Of a stretch of DNA of 64,000 bases, positions 25,633 through 35,556 are shown in pieces (the stretch's first letter is position 1; every line of letters starts with the position of its first letter). The stretch spans positions 124,001-188,000 of the forward strand of contig NZ_JBLXEC010000001.1 in the NCBI RefSeq assembly GCF_048263515.1, in the 5' to 3' direction. The notes under the pieces are model-generated. The model was not told the DNA's origin and did not search any database. It was given only the letters and a program-made list of their open reading frames with translations. The position numbers and the translations under genes were made by a program. The DNA comes from Marinovum sp048263515. Lineage in GTDB: Bacteria; Pseudomonadota; Alphaproteobacteria; Rhodobacterales; Rhodobacteraceae.

Positions 25633-26526
25633 ATGACATCCATGACTTCCCCGCTCGACAGGCGCCGGCACCTGACGGGCCTGGCCTTCATCACGCCGAC
25701 GATGCTCGTGATCATCGCGATCCTCGTCTACCCGATCCTGCAGTCCATCGTGCTGAGCTTCGGCCAGTCGAGCATCGACGGCTCCGAGCCCTACACCTTC
25801 GTCGGGCTCAAGCACTACGCCGCGCTGGCGGGCAACGACCGGTTCTGGAATTCGCTCTGGGTGACACTGACCTTCACCGCCATCTCCATCCCGCTCGAGC
25901 TGGCGATGGGCATCGGGCTTGCGGTGCTTCTGAACGAACACTTCCGCTTCAAGGGCATCGCCCGGCTGGCGGTGCTGTTTCCCTGGGCCCTGCCCACCGC
26001 GCTCAACACGCTGATGTGGCGCTGGATGTACAACACCGATTACGGCCTGTTCAACGCCGCCGCATTGCAAAGCGGCATCGTGGATCGCCCGATCAACTGG
26101 CTGGGCGACGAGACGCTGGCGATGCTGTCGATGGTGGTGGTCGCGGTCTGGAAGACCTCGTCCTTCATGGCCCTGATCATCCTCGCCGGTCTGCAGTCCA
26201 TCCCCCGCGACCTCTATGAGGCCGGCCGGATGGACGGCATGACCCGCTGGCAGGAGTTCCGCGAGATCACCCTGCCGCTTCTGAAAGGCCCGATCCTCGT
26301 GGCGCTGATCGTCCGCTCGATGGACGCGCTCAGAACCTTCGAGCTGCCCTTCAACCTGACCGACGGCGGGCCGGTGACCGCCACCGAGAGCCTGTCGCTC
26401 TATGCCTACAAGGTGATCTTCGATTTCATCGAGTTCAACTACGGCGCCGCCATCGTCGTGGTGCAGTTTCTGGTGATCTTCGCCATGAGCCTGCTCTACA
26501 TCCTCACCCTGCGGAACAAGGACTGA
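25633..26526 (+). CDS. carbohydrate ABC transporter permease (MalF/UgpA type)
   Basis: A 297-residue inner-membrane protein with six predicted membrane segments, from LAFITPTMLVIIAILVYPIL to the C-terminal FLVIFAMSLLYILTL. The EAA loop that docks on the ATPase reads EAGRMDGMTRWQEFREITLP (about residues 196-215). It pairs with the permease starting 4 bp after its stop. The ATP-binding subunit is encoded at 27366. Confidence 0.93.
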   Translation: MTSMTSPLDRRRHLTGLAFITPTMLVIIAILVYPILQSIVLSFGQSSIDGSEPYTFVGLKHYAALAGNDRFWNSLWVTLTFTAISIPLELAMGIGLAVLLNEHFRFKGIARLAVLFPWALPTALNTLMWRWMYNTDYGLFNAAALQSGIVDRPINWLGDETLAMLSMVVVAVWKTSSFMALIILAGLQSIPRDLYEAGRMDGMTRWQEFREITLPLLKGPILVALIVRSMDALRTFELPFNLTDGGPVTATESLSLYAYKVIFDFIEFNYGAAIVVVQFLVIFAMSLLYILTLRNKD

Positions 26527-26530
26527 CGCC

Positions 26531-27355
26531 ATGACCAAACGTCCCCGTTTCGGCCTCTATGCGCTGGTGATCCTGTCGGTGGTGATCTCCTTCCTGCCGA
26601 TCATCTGGCTGGTGCTGACCTCGTTGAAAACGACCGAGGGCATCTATGCCTGGCCGCCGCAGTACCTGCCCGATCCCTTCACGCTGAAGAACTACATCAA
26701 CATCTTCACCAATTCGCCGGAGCTGCTGCTCTATGTGCTGAACTCCTTCATCGTGGCCTTGGGCTGCACCGTGGTGGCGCTCAGCTTCGGCGGCATGGCG
26801 GGTTATGCGCTGTCGCGGCTGGGGATGCGGCGCGCCGGCGTGCTGATGATCTTCATCCTCGCGGTGTCGATGTTCCCGCCGGTGTCGCTCCTTCCGTCGC
26901 TGTTCCAGACCTTCCTGAACCTCGGGCTGCTCAACACCTACACCGGGCTGATCATCGCCCACACCGGGCTGTTCCTGCCCTTCACGGTCTGGATGCTGGC
27001 CAGCTATTTCGCCACGCTGCCGCCCGAGATCGAAGAGGCCGCGCGGATGGACGGCATGGGCTTCTTCCGCATCTTCTGGTCGATCGTGATCCCGCTGTCG
27101 TGGCCCGGCTTCGTGGCCACCGGGCTGATCGTCTTCATCTTTTCGTGGAACGAGTTCCCCCTCGCGCTGGTGCTGATGACCCAGAACGCCATGCGCACCG
27201 CGCCGGTCGGCATCTCGCTCTACCCCGGCGAATACGCCTTCCCGTGGGAGACGATCTCGACCGCGACGGTGATCGCCATCATCCCCGTGCTGATCATCAC
27301 CGCCATCTTCCAGAAACAGATCGTCGGCGGGCTGACCGCTGGCGCAGGCAAGTGA
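26531..27355 (+). CDS. carbohydrate ABC transporter permease (MalG/UgpE type)
   Basis: A 274-residue permease with six membrane segments, starting FGLYALVILSVVISFLPIIW and the typical LTSLKTTEGIY. The EAA motif EEAARMDGMGFFRIFWSIVIP lies at about residues 172-192. It is the second permease half of the sugar importer; the ATPase gene follows 10 bp later. Confidence 0.93.
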   Translation: MTKRPRFGLYALVILSVVISFLPIIWLVLTSLKTTEGIYAWPPQYLPDPFTLKNYINIFTNSPELLLYVLNSFIVALGCTVVALSFGGMAGYALSRLGMRRAGVLMIFILAVSMFPPVSLLPSLFQTFLNLGLLNTYTGLIIAHTGLFLPFTVWMLASYFATLPPEIEEAARMDGMGFFRIFWSIVIPLSWPGFVATGLIVFIFSWNEFPLALVLMTQNAMRTAPVGISLYPGEYAFPWETISTATVIAIIPVLIITAIFQKQIVGGLTAGAGK

Positions 27356-27365
27356 GACCCTGACC

Positions 27366-28450
<1,085 letters not shown>

Positions 28451-28463
<13 letters not shown>

Positions 28464-28497
28464 CCCCCGAGGCCTCCGCGGCGGTTCCTTCCCCGCC
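28451..28497. terminator. double hairpin terminator region between convergent operons
   Basis: The first stem CGGGGGC/GCCCCCG (28451-28467, 3-nt loop) spans the stop codon of the ATPase gene. The second stem GCGGCGG/CCGCCGC (28476-28497, 8-nt loop) follows. It lies between the plus-strand ABC operon and the minus-strand amidohydrolase operon. Confidence 0.5.
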
Positions 28498-28524
28498 GCG
28501 CAGGCTGTTGCATAAGGCCCTCGC

Positions 28525-29439
28525 TCACCCCGGCAGACGATAGACCCGCCGCGCGGTGCCCGAAAACACCTCGGCCAGCACCTCACCCGGCTGATCGCCA
28601 AGCACCTGTTCCAACTGCGCGAATTGCCGCGCCAGCGGGCAGTTCACGCCTTCGACCGGCAGGTTCGAGCCATAAAGCACACGGGACGCCCCGAGGCTCT
28701 GCAGAAGGTGCCGCACATGCGGGCGCAGCACCGCCGCGTCCCAGCCCCGATCCACGGTCCAGAGACCCGAAAGCTTGACCACGACATTCGGCACCTCGGC
28801 CAGCGCGGCGATCCCGCTGTGCCAATCCTGCAGATTGCCCGGCTGATCCGGCTCGAGCGTGGCGAAATGGTTCAGCACCACGGTCAGCCCGGGATGCGCC
28901 CGCGCCAGCTCCAGTACTTCGGGCAATTGCGCCGGCACCACCACGCATTCTAGGCACAGGCCCTGATCCTCGAGCAGCGCCAGCGCGGCACGGAACCTGT
29001 CGTCGGACAGCACCCCGGGCCGGTCGGCCACCCGCCAGCGTCCGGCCGCGTCCCAGGCCACCGGCGTGCGCACTCCGCGCAGGGCGGGCGAGCCAAGGTG
29101 CCTGCCGATCAGCGCCTCGGCCTCCGGCGCGGTCAGGTCGACCTCGGCAACGATGGCGGTGGGCCAGCCGGTGGCCTCCGACAGTTCCTGCAGCCAGCGG
29201 GTCTCCTCGACCGGATCCGCCGCGCCGCAATTGGCCTGGACATGCACGCTGGCCGCCAGCGGCAGCGCGCCGAATGCAGCCAGGTAGTCCTCTGGCAGGA
29301 AGTTGCGGCTGATCGTGGCCTTGTCGCCGAACCGCGCCGGCGGCGCCCCGGGCGCCAGCCAGCGATAGGGAAAGCGCCCGAGGTCCCAAAAGTGGTGGTG
29401 ACCGTCGACCAGCGCGATCCCGTCAAGCCAATGCGCCAT
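28525..29439 (-). CDS. amidohydrolase family protein, probable sugar-acid lactonase (L-fuconolactonase/rhamnonolactonase-like)
   Basis: A 304-residue amidohydrolase-2 (COG3618-type) protein. The metal motif DGHHHFWD (residues 13-20) matches the H-x-H of L-fucono-1,5-lactonase relatives. Later it has LNHFATLEPDQPGNLQDW with a His ligand and LYGSNLPVEG near residue 257, where the catalytic Asp is commonly found (here the local residue is Asn in GSNLPV, unlike the usual GSDWPV). It would open an aldonolactone made by a sugar dehydrogenase. It is the distal gene of a minus-strand operon with an SDR and a Gfo/Idh/MocA enzyme. Confidence 0.82.
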   Translation of the reverse strand: MAHWLDGIALVDGHHHFWDLGRFPYRWLAPGAPPARFGDKATISRNFLPEDYLAAFGALPLAASVHVQANCGAADPVEETRWLQELSEATGWPTAIVAEVDLTAPEAEALIGRHLGSPALRGVRTPVAWDAAGRWRVADRPGVLSDDRFRAALALLEDQGLCLECVVVPAQLPEVLELARAHPGLTVVLNHFATLEPDQPGNLQDWHSGIAALAEVPNVVVKLSGLWTVDRGWDAAVLRPHVRHLLQSLGASRVLYGSNLPVEGVNCPLARQFAQLEQVLGDQPGEVLAEVFSGTARRVYRLPG

Positions 29440-29442
29440 CGC

Positions 29443-30186
29443 TCAATAGGTCGCCCGGCCACCAGACAGATCAAAGACCGACGCGGTGGTAAAGCTGTTC
29501 TCGGACGAGCAGAGCCAGGCAATCATCGCCGCCGCCTCGTCAAGCTCGAGAAACCGGCCGCGCGGGATCTTCGACAGCATGTAGTCGATGTGCTCCTGCT
29601 TCATCTGGTCGAAGATCCGGGTGCGCGCGGCCGCCGGCGTCACCGCGTTCACCGCGATGTCGGTGTCGGCCAGCTCCTTGCCCAGCGATTTCGTCAGCCC
29701 GATCACCCCGGCCTTGGACGCGGAATAGGCGCTGGCATTCGGATTGCCCTCCTTGCCGGCGACCGAGGCGATGTTGACGATGCGGCCATAGCCCTGGGCG
29801 GTCATTGCCGGCACCACGGCGCGGTTGACGTGGAAGGTGCCCAAGAGGTTGATCTCGGTGATGGCGCGAAACTCCTCGACCGGATACTCGGCCAGCGGCC
29901 CGTTCGACCCGGCGATCCCGGCAGAGTTCACCAGGATGTCGGCGCGGCCCGTGGTCTCGAGCGTGGCCGCCATCGCGGCCTCGACGCTGGCCCAGTCCGA
30001 GACGTCGACCTCGCAGGCAAAGGCACCGCCGCCGATCTCCTGCGCGGCCTGGTCGGCCAGGGCCTTGTCCCGGTCCCAGAGCGCGAGGCGCGCGCCGCCC
30101 TTGGCCAGTCGATTGGCGACGGCGCGGCCGATGCCCTGGGCGCCCCCCGTGACGATGGCGGTCTGGTTGTCGAACTGCTGGGTCAT
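29443..30186 (-). CDS. SDR family oxidoreductase (sugar or 2-keto-3-deoxy-acid dehydrogenase candidate)
   Basis: A 247-residue short-chain dehydrogenase with TGGAQGIG (residues 13-20), NSAG near residue 88 and a catalytic YSASK near residue 151. The tail DLSGGRATY matches relatives of L-rhamnose/L-fucose dehydrogenases and of 2-keto-3-deoxy-L-rhamnonate 4-dehydrogenase. It could carry out the first step (sugar to lactone) or the step after dehydration. It begins with an ATGA overlap with the Gfo/Idh/MocA gene and is followed by the lactonase 3 bp later, so the three enzymes are made together. Confidence 0.85.
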   Translation of the reverse strand: MTQQFDNQTAIVTGGAQGIGRAVANRLAKGGARLALWDRDKALADQAAQEIGGGAFACEVDVSDWASVEAAMAATLETTGRADILVNSAGIAGSNGPLAEYPVEEFRAITEINLLGTFHVNRAVVPAMTAQGYGRIVNIASVAGKEGNPNASAYSASKAGVIGLTKSLGKELADTDIAVNAVTPAAARTRIFDQMKQEHIDYMLSKIPRGRFLELDEAAAMIAWLCSSENSFTTASVFDLSGGRATY

Positions 30187-31256
30187 TCTGCGGCTGCCTT
30201 CTGTGTCTGTGATATGATCTGTTCCGCCCCGCCGGCCTGACCGGAGGTGACGATGGCGTGAAGCGCCTCGACGGCGCGGGCGCCGACGTGGCCGGGGCTT
30301 TCGTTGCTGCCCTGCCCCAGCGCGATGTCGACCAGCCGGTCGGCCGGGCCCTCGCAGCTGTATTTCCAGGCGCCGGCGGGCACGCGGGCCTCGCGGGTCT
30401 CGCCATCGGGCAGTTTCAGCACCAGCCGTTCGGTCTCGATGTCCAGCAGGACAGAGCCGTGGCTGCCGTAAATCCTCAGGTCGACCTCGAAGCCATGGCC
30501 CTGCGGCACGCCGCAGCTGCCGGAAAAGACACCGGTAGCGCCATTGGCAAATCGCACCGCCGCGGCGTCGTGCAGGTCGATGGTCGACGGCGCCTCGAAC
30601 AGCATCGAGCGCACGGCGGCGCAGCGCAGATCGGTCAGCCAGAACAGGATGCCGAGCGCATGCGACAGCTGCCCATAGGCATAGCCGCCGCCCTGATCGG
30701 GCGCCTCCCATGTGCTGCGCTCGGGCTGGATGGCGATGTGGCGCCAGTTGGCCAGCTCGCCGCCGGAAAAGATCGACCGGGTAAAGGACGCCATGTGGCA
30801 GACCACATGCTCGATCTCGCCGATCTGGCTGATCATCTCGCGCATCTCGTCGAGCCCGGGCTTGTAGTTCCAGCCATAGGCCACCAGCAATTCGCGCCCC
30901 GCGCGGCGGGCCACCTCGACCAGTTCCCAGGCTTCTTCGGGGTCAAGGCACATCGGCTTTTCCACCAGCACGTGGCAGCCCTTTTCAAGAAAGGCCTTTG
31001 CCTGCTCGTAATGCAGGTTGTGCGGCGAGGCGATCACCGCGATGTCGATGTCGCGCTCCAGCACCTCGCGCCAGTCCTCGGTGGCAAAGGCAAAGCCGAA
31101 CTCGTCGCGGATCAGCTCCAGCTCCTTGCGGCCAAGCCGGCAGACGGAGTCGAGCACCACCTCGGGGCGGCCCGCCAGCACCGGGATATGCATGCGATAG
31201 GCGAAATGCCCGGCGCCGATGATCGCCGCCTTCACGGCGTCCTTGGAGTGGGTCAT
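30183..31256 (-). CDS. Gfo/Idh/MocA family oxidoreductase
   Basis: A 357-residue dehydrogenase. Rossmann motif AAIIGAGHFAYRMHIP (residues 10-25), the EKP signature in VLVEKPMCLDPEEA (about 96-109), and the sugar-domain segment GGGYAYGQLSHALGILFWLT with the catalytic-type His. NAD(P)-dependent oxidation of a sugar or inositol-like compound is expected. It overlaps the LacI gene (ATGA) and the SDR gene. It is a second candidate for the opening dehydrogenase of the sugar-acid route. Confidence 0.86.
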   Translation of the reverse strand: MTHSKDAVKAAIIGAGHFAYRMHIPVLAGRPEVVLDSVCRLGRKELELIRDEFGFAFATEDWREVLERDIDIAVIASPHNLHYEQAKAFLEKGCHVLVEKPMCLDPEEAWELVEVARRAGRELLVAYGWNYKPGLDEMREMISQIGEIEHVVCHMASFTRSIFSGGELANWRHIAIQPERSTWEAPDQGGGYAYGQLSHALGILFWLTDLRCAAVRSMLFEAPSTIDLHDAAAVRFANGATGVFSGSCGVPQGHGFEVDLRIYGSHGSVLLDIETERLVLKLPDGETREARVPAGAWKYSCEGPADRLVDIALGQGSNESPGHVGARAVEALHAIVTSGQAGGAEQIISQTQKAAAE

Positions 31257-32272
31257 GTACTTTCCCTGATTTGAAGGTGATAGCCGATGTCATGGCTGGC
31301 CGGGCTGTCGCTCGCCCCGTCGAGCCGCGCCATGACAAGCTCGGCCGAGCGCTCGCCAATGGCGCGGCCCTTGATCTGGACGGTGGTCATCGGCACCGGC
31401 AAAAGCGCCGAAAGCGAAAGATCACCAAAGCCCGCGATGGCCACGTCATCCGGCACGCTGACGCCGTTCGACATGCACCAGAGCATGGCGCCATGCGCCG
31501 GCAGTTCGGCAAGGAAGAAGATCGCGTCGGGCTTCTGCTTCCGCGCCAGCAGCGTCTGGATCAGCGCCACCCCGCCTTCGATAGTGGCGGGATTGTCGAA
31601 CTCGACGATGGTGTCACCGCTCACGCTGCGCCCGGCAGCGCGCATCGCGTCGATGAAGCCGCGCGTCCGGTCTTCGGCCTGGTCGTTGTGCGCCGAGGAT
31701 CCGCCGACCATGACGATATTTTCGTAGCCGCGGCCGATCAGGTAGCGGGTCATCTCGACCGAAGCGCCGTAGTTGTCAAAGCCCACCGCGCTGTCCATCA
31801 CGCTGTCGCGCAGGTTCCAGGCCTCGACCACCGGGCCCGAAAACTGCGACAGCAGCTTGCGCGTCATCTCGGTGTGGGAAAAGCCGGTGACGATGATCGC
31901 ATCGGCCTGCCGCGCGATGAAGGTGCGCACCGCTTCCTCTTCCTTCGCGGGCGACCAGTCGCTGACCGCCAGCAGCATCTGCTGCTTGCGCGGCTCGAGC
32001 ACATGGCTCACCCCCTGGGCGAAATCTGCAAACAGCGAGCTGGCAAGGATCGGCACGACCACCCCGATCATGTCGGAGCGTTGCGATACCAGCGAGCGCG
32101 CGGTCAGGTTGGGGATATAGCCGATCTCCTCGATCGTGCGCTGGATCTTCGCGCGGGTGTCGGCGTGCACGGTTTCCGGCTGGCGCAGCGCGCGCGACAC
32201 GGTGATCAGCGACAGGCCGGAAGCCTTCGACACGTCTTTCAACGTCACCTTCTTGTTGCCTGTCTGCGCCAT
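31253..32272 (-). CDS. LacI family transcriptional regulator of the sugar-acid cluster
   Basis: A 339-residue LacI protein: HTH VTLKDVSKASGLSLITVSRALR (residues about 9-30), hinge NLTARSLVSQRSDMIGVVVP, then a sugar-sensing core. It is the promoter-proximal gene of the minus-strand operon and divergent from the ABC transporter operon at 32464. A strong candidate operator lies at 32402-32421, just downstream of a plausible promoter for the plus-strand operon. The likely effector is the transported sugar or its acid. Confidence 0.9.
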   Translation of the reverse strand: MAQTGNKKVTLKDVSKASGLSLITVSRALRQPETVHADTRAKIQRTIEEIGYIPNLTARSLVSQRSDMIGVVVPILASSLFADFAQGVSHVLEPRKQQMLLAVSDWSPAKEEEAVRTFIARQADAIIVTGFSHTEMTRKLLSQFSGPVVEAWNLRDSVMDSAVGFDNYGASVEMTRYLIGRGYENIVMVGGSSAHNDQAEDRTRGFIDAMRAAGRSVSGDTIVEFDNPATIEGGVALIQTLLARKQKPDAIFFLAELPAHGAMLWCMSNGVSVPDDVAIAGFGDLSLSALLPVPMTTVQIKGRAIGERSAELVMARLDGASDSPASHDIGYHLQIREST

Positions 32273-32359
32273 TGCATTCTCCTTTCGGCATCTCGCCGCT
32301 GCTGTGATCTGCCGAACCTGCGCGAGCGGGCTGGCGAAAGCAATGCAACAAAATTACCG

Positions 32360-32387
32360 TTGACATACGAATATCATTGGCTCTAAC
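32360..32387 (+). promoter_or_regulatory. candidate promoter of the sugar-acid ABC operon
   Basis: A perfect TTGACA (32360-32365), a 16-bp spacer and TCTAAC (32382-32387, 4 of 6 consensus). The expected start point lies near 32395, directly before the LacI-type operator. Confidence 0.45.
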
Positions 32388-32401
32388 TTCCGTCAACAGC
32401 G

Positions 32402-32421
32402 AATGATACACGTACATCATT
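32402..32421. promoter_or_regulatory. LacI-type operator
   Basis: AATGATACACGTACATCATT is symmetric at 16 of 20 positions, with outer arms AATGAT/ATCATT and a central CG. It sits just after the predicted transcription start, a repressing position. A lone ATCATT half-site also occurs near 32373. Confidence 0.6.
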
Positions 32422-32463
32422 GCTAAATCCGCGTCTCGCGGGCCATCAGAGAGGGAGGACTCA

Positions 32464-33783
32464 ATGTCTCATTCAATCAGCCGCCGCAGGTTTCTCGGCA
32501 CCACCGCTGCCGCCGCGGGCACCGCGGCGTTTCTGCCGGCAGGCGCGGCGCGCGCCGCATCCGGCGATGTCTCGGTCTGGAAATTCGGCGGCACGCCGCA
32601 GGAGGTCGAGCAATGGGCGCTGCGCAATGACGCCTTCACCGCGGCCAACCCCGATGTCGGCCTGAACTACTCCTACTTCAACGGCCAGATCCGCCGGCAG
32701 AAGATCCTCGCGGGCTTCCAGACCAACCGCCTTGCCGACGTGATCATCGCCTTTGGCCAGGACATCCCCGAATTCGCCGGCTTCGGCATGTTGCAGCCGC
32801 TCGACGACATCGCCGGCGACAAGCTGGCCGGCTGGAAAGAGCGCATCGTTCCCGAGGTCTACGAATCCGGCATGCACGATGGCAAGCTCTACGCCCTGCC
32901 CACCTATGTCGACATGGCAAGCTTCCTCGCGATCAACCTCGACGCGATGGAAGAGGCGGGCTTTGACCGGCCGCCGGAAACCTGGGCCGAAGTGCGCGAA
33001 TACGCCAAGGCGATGACCAAGCCCGACCGCCCCGGCATCGCCTTCCCGGCGACCACCGCCCCGGTCGACATCAACATCTTCGAAGGTCTCGCCTATGCCA
33101 ACGGCGGCCGCGTCTTCGACGAGGAGTCGGGCAAGGTCACGCTGAACGACGCCGGCGTCGTCGATGCGCTGCAGTTCTACCTCGACCTGATCGCCGACGG
33201 TTCCACCCCCGCCGCCACCTCGCTGACCGAGACCTTCTTCCGCGACACCGCGCAGCTTTTCGGTCAGGGCCGGTCGGCGATGTGGATCGGGCTTTCGTGG
33301 CTCAACACACCCTGGGGCGTGAACGACGACGTGCGCTGGACCGGCGTGCCGATGCCGCGCCCGGATGCGCCCTCTGGCAGTTACGAGCCGGTGAGCGCGA
33401 TCATGGACGGCACCGCCATGCTGATGGTCTCGTCGCGGTCGAAGAACCCCGAAGCGGCGGTCGAATACCTCGACTTCTGGTCGCAGAACGAACAGCTCGA
33501 AATCTGGGGCGGCCAGCCCGAGATCGCGCGCATTCCGGCCGGCAAGGCCGCCTGGGACAACCCCGAACTGGCCGAAGCCTGGCCGAACTGGGTCAAGTCC
33601 TACGAGGCCGGCAAGCTCTTTGAAGGGGCCGCGCCCATGCCGCGTTTCATCGGCGTCTCGGCCATTGAATCGGCGCTCGGCACCGCGATTCAGCAGGCCG
33701 TTCTCGGACAGAAGACCCCGCAGGAGGCGCTGGACGAAGCCACCTCTGCCGCACAGACGCAGATCGATCTGATCCGCGGTTAA
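32464..33783 (+). CDS. carbohydrate ABC transporter substrate-binding protein, Tat-exported
   Basis: A 439-residue CUT1 binding protein with a twin-arginine signal, SRRRFLGTTAAAAGTAAFL (residues 6-24), cleaved near AARAAS. The body shows WKFGGTPQEVEQW, LAGFQTNRLADVIIAFGQDIPEF and GMHDGKLYALPTYVDMASFLAI. Tat export means the protein folds before secretion, unlike the Sec-type binding protein at 24307. GGGAGGAC precedes the ATG. It supplies the two permeases downstream. Ligand: a sugar of the pathway encoded in the same operon, probably a deoxyhexose or its acid (inference). Confidence 0.93.
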   Translation: MSHSISRRRFLGTTAAAAGTAAFLPAGAARAASGDVSVWKFGGTPQEVEQWALRNDAFTAANPDVGLNYSYFNGQIRRQKILAGFQTNRLADVIIAFGQDIPEFAGFGMLQPLDDIAGDKLAGWKERIVPEVYESGMHDGKLYALPTYVDMASFLAINLDAMEEAGFDRPPETWAEVREYAKAMTKPDRPGIAFPATTAPVDINIFEGLAYANGGRVFDEESGKVTLNDAGVVDALQFYLDLIADGSTPAATSLTETFFRDTAQLFGQGRSAMWIGLSWLNTPWGVNDDVRWTGVPMPRPDAPSGSYEPVSAIMDGTAMLMVSSRSKNPEAAVEYLDFWSQNEQLEIWGGQPEIARIPAGKAAWDNPELAEAWPNWVKSYEAGKLFEGAAPMPRFIGVSAIESALGTAIQQAVLGQKTPQEALDEATSAAQTQIDLIRG

Positions 33784-33817
33784 TCCGACCCAACTGACCA
33801 AAAAGGAGGGCCTGACG

Positions 33818-34702
33818 ATGCTGCGAAGCGATCGTTTCCTGGCGTATGCCCTAATTCTTCCCGTGGTGGCCGCCGTTCTGGCGTTTGTCGTCGGGCCCAC
33901 TTACAACGTGGCCACGCTCAGCCTCACCCAGGTGGTGATGGGGCAGGAGCGCGGCTTTGGCACCCTTGGCAATTTCAAGGCGCTTGCGGCCGATCCGGTC
34001 TTCGGCCTCGTGCTCAAGAACACCGCCATCTGGATCCTCGGCGGCACGGTGCTCTGTGTCTCGGTCGGTCTGGCGGTCGGCACCTTCCTCGCCATCGACA
34101 GCCGGATGACCGGCTGGCTCCGGGCGCTGATCCTGCTGCCTTGGGTGCTGCCCGACGTCGTGACCGCCATGGCGTGGAAGTGGATGCTGCACGGACAGGT
34201 CGGCATCATCGGCCAGACCCTGCAACAGACCGGGCTGACCGAGGGTACCATTTCCTTCATGGGCGATCCGGATCTGGTGATGTGGATGCTGGTGGTGGTG
34301 CTGATCTGGCGCAAGATGCCGCTGGTGGCGCTCATTCTCTGCGCCGCGATCCGCGCCGTGCCCGATGATCAGGTCGAGGCCGCGCGCATGGACGGCGCCA
34401 ATGCCATCGAGCGCTTCCGCTTCGTGACCCTGCCCAACATCGCGTTCTCGCTGACCGCCGTGACCGTGATCTCGATGATCTGGATCACCGCCGAGTTCGC
34501 CCTGCCCTGGATCATGACCGGTGGTGGCCCCGCCAACGCCAGCCAGATCATGGCAACCTACATCTACCAACAGAGCTTCGAATTCTTCAACTGGGGCGTC
34601 GCCTCGGCCATGTCGGTGATCAACCTCGCCATGCTGGTCTCGATCGTCGCGCTGTATCTCTACGTCAACCGCCGTTCCTGGGCCTCGGAGGCGTCGAAAT
34701 GA
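33818..34702 (+). CDS. carbohydrate ABC transporter permease (MalF type)
   Basis: A 294-residue permease with six membrane segments, starting RFLAYALILPVVAAVLAFVVG. The EAA loop reads VEAARMDGANAIERFRFVTLP (about residues 187-207). It overlaps the second permease by 4 bp. AAGGAGG lies upstream. No hairpin separates it from the binding-protein gene, unlike the other transporter operons here. Confidence 0.92.
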   Translation: MLRSDRFLAYALILPVVAAVLAFVVGPTYNVATLSLTQVVMGQERGFGTLGNFKALAADPVFGLVLKNTAIWILGGTVLCVSVGLAVGTFLAIDSRMTGWLRALILLPWVLPDVVTAMAWKWMLHGQVGIIGQTLQQTGLTEGTISFMGDPDLVMWMLVVVLIWRKMPLVALILCAAIRAVPDDQVEAARMDGANAIERFRFVTLPNIAFSLTAVTVISMIWITAEFALPWIMTGGGPANASQIMATYIYQQSFEFFNWGVASAMSVINLAMLVSIVALYLYVNRRSWASEASK

Positions 34703-35556
34703 ACGAACAACCCCGCACCCTCTACTGGATCTTTCTCAGCCTCGTCGGCCTGGTGATCTCGCTCTACGTGCTGTTTCCGGTCTTCTGGCTGTTCCTCGCG
34801 TCGTTCAAGACGCAGGCCGAGCTGGCGCAGCTGCCGATCTCCTTCTGGCCCGAGGCACCCACCTTCGACGCCTACAAGGCGCTGTTCTCGCCCACTCACC
34901 AGAAGGGCCAGCTGCTCGACTGGCCGCAGTTGATCGGCAACAGCTTCTTCATCGCCATCAGCTCTACGATCATCGTTCTGGTCTTCGGCACGCTTGCCGG
35001 CTACGCCTTCTCGCGGCTGAACTTCCCCGGCCGTGACCTGATCCTCGGCGGGCTGCTGATCAGCCGGATGTTCCAGGGTGCGGCACTGCTGCTGCCGACC
35101 TACCGGCTGATGTCGATGATCGGCCTGCAGGACAGCCTGATCGGCCTCGTGCTGCTCTACTCCGCCTTCGGCCTGCCCTTCGCCACCTGGATCATTGCGT
35201 CGAGCTTGCGCGAAATCCCCCGCGAGCTCGAGGAAAGCGCCATGATCGACGGCGCCAGCCGGCTGCAGTCGATGGTCATGGTGGTCTTGCCGCTGGCCAC
35301 GCCCGCGCTGATCACCGCCGCCATGTGGCACTTCGTCGGCGCCTGGTCCGAGTTCGCCTTTGCCTCGATCCTGCTGGAATCCAACGACAACAAGACCGTG
35401 ACCATCGGCCTTGCCAGCTTTGTCGAGCTCTTCACGCTGGAGTTCCAGTACGTCGGCGCCGCCGCCACCATCGTGGCCCTGCCGATCATGCTGATCTTCC
35501 TCTTCGGCCAGCGCTACTTCACCCGCGGCCTGCTGGCAGGGGCGGTGAAGGGATGA
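34699..35556 (+). CDS. carbohydrate ABC transporter permease (MalG type)
   Basis: A 285-residue permease with six membrane segments from LYWIFLSLVGLVISLYVLFP onward. LASFKTQAELAQLP follows the first segment as in MalG proteins, and the EAA-type loop is ELEESAMIDGASRLQSMVMVV (about residues 175-195). The stop overlaps the start of the enolase-superfamily gene (ATGA), so uptake and catabolism are translated together. Confidence 0.92.
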   Translation: MNEQPRTLYWIFLSLVGLVISLYVLFPVFWLFLASFKTQAELAQLPISFWPEAPTFDAYKALFSPTHQKGQLLDWPQLIGNSFFIAISSTIIVLVFGTLAGYAFSRLNFPGRDLILGGLLISRMFQGAALLLPTYRLMSMIGLQDSLIGLVLLYSAFGLPFATWIIASSLREIPRELEESAMIDGASRLQSMVMVVLPLATPALITAAMWHFVGAWSEFAFASILLESNDNKTVTIGLASFVELFTLEFQYVGAAATIVALPIMLIFLFGQRYFTRGLLAGAVKG

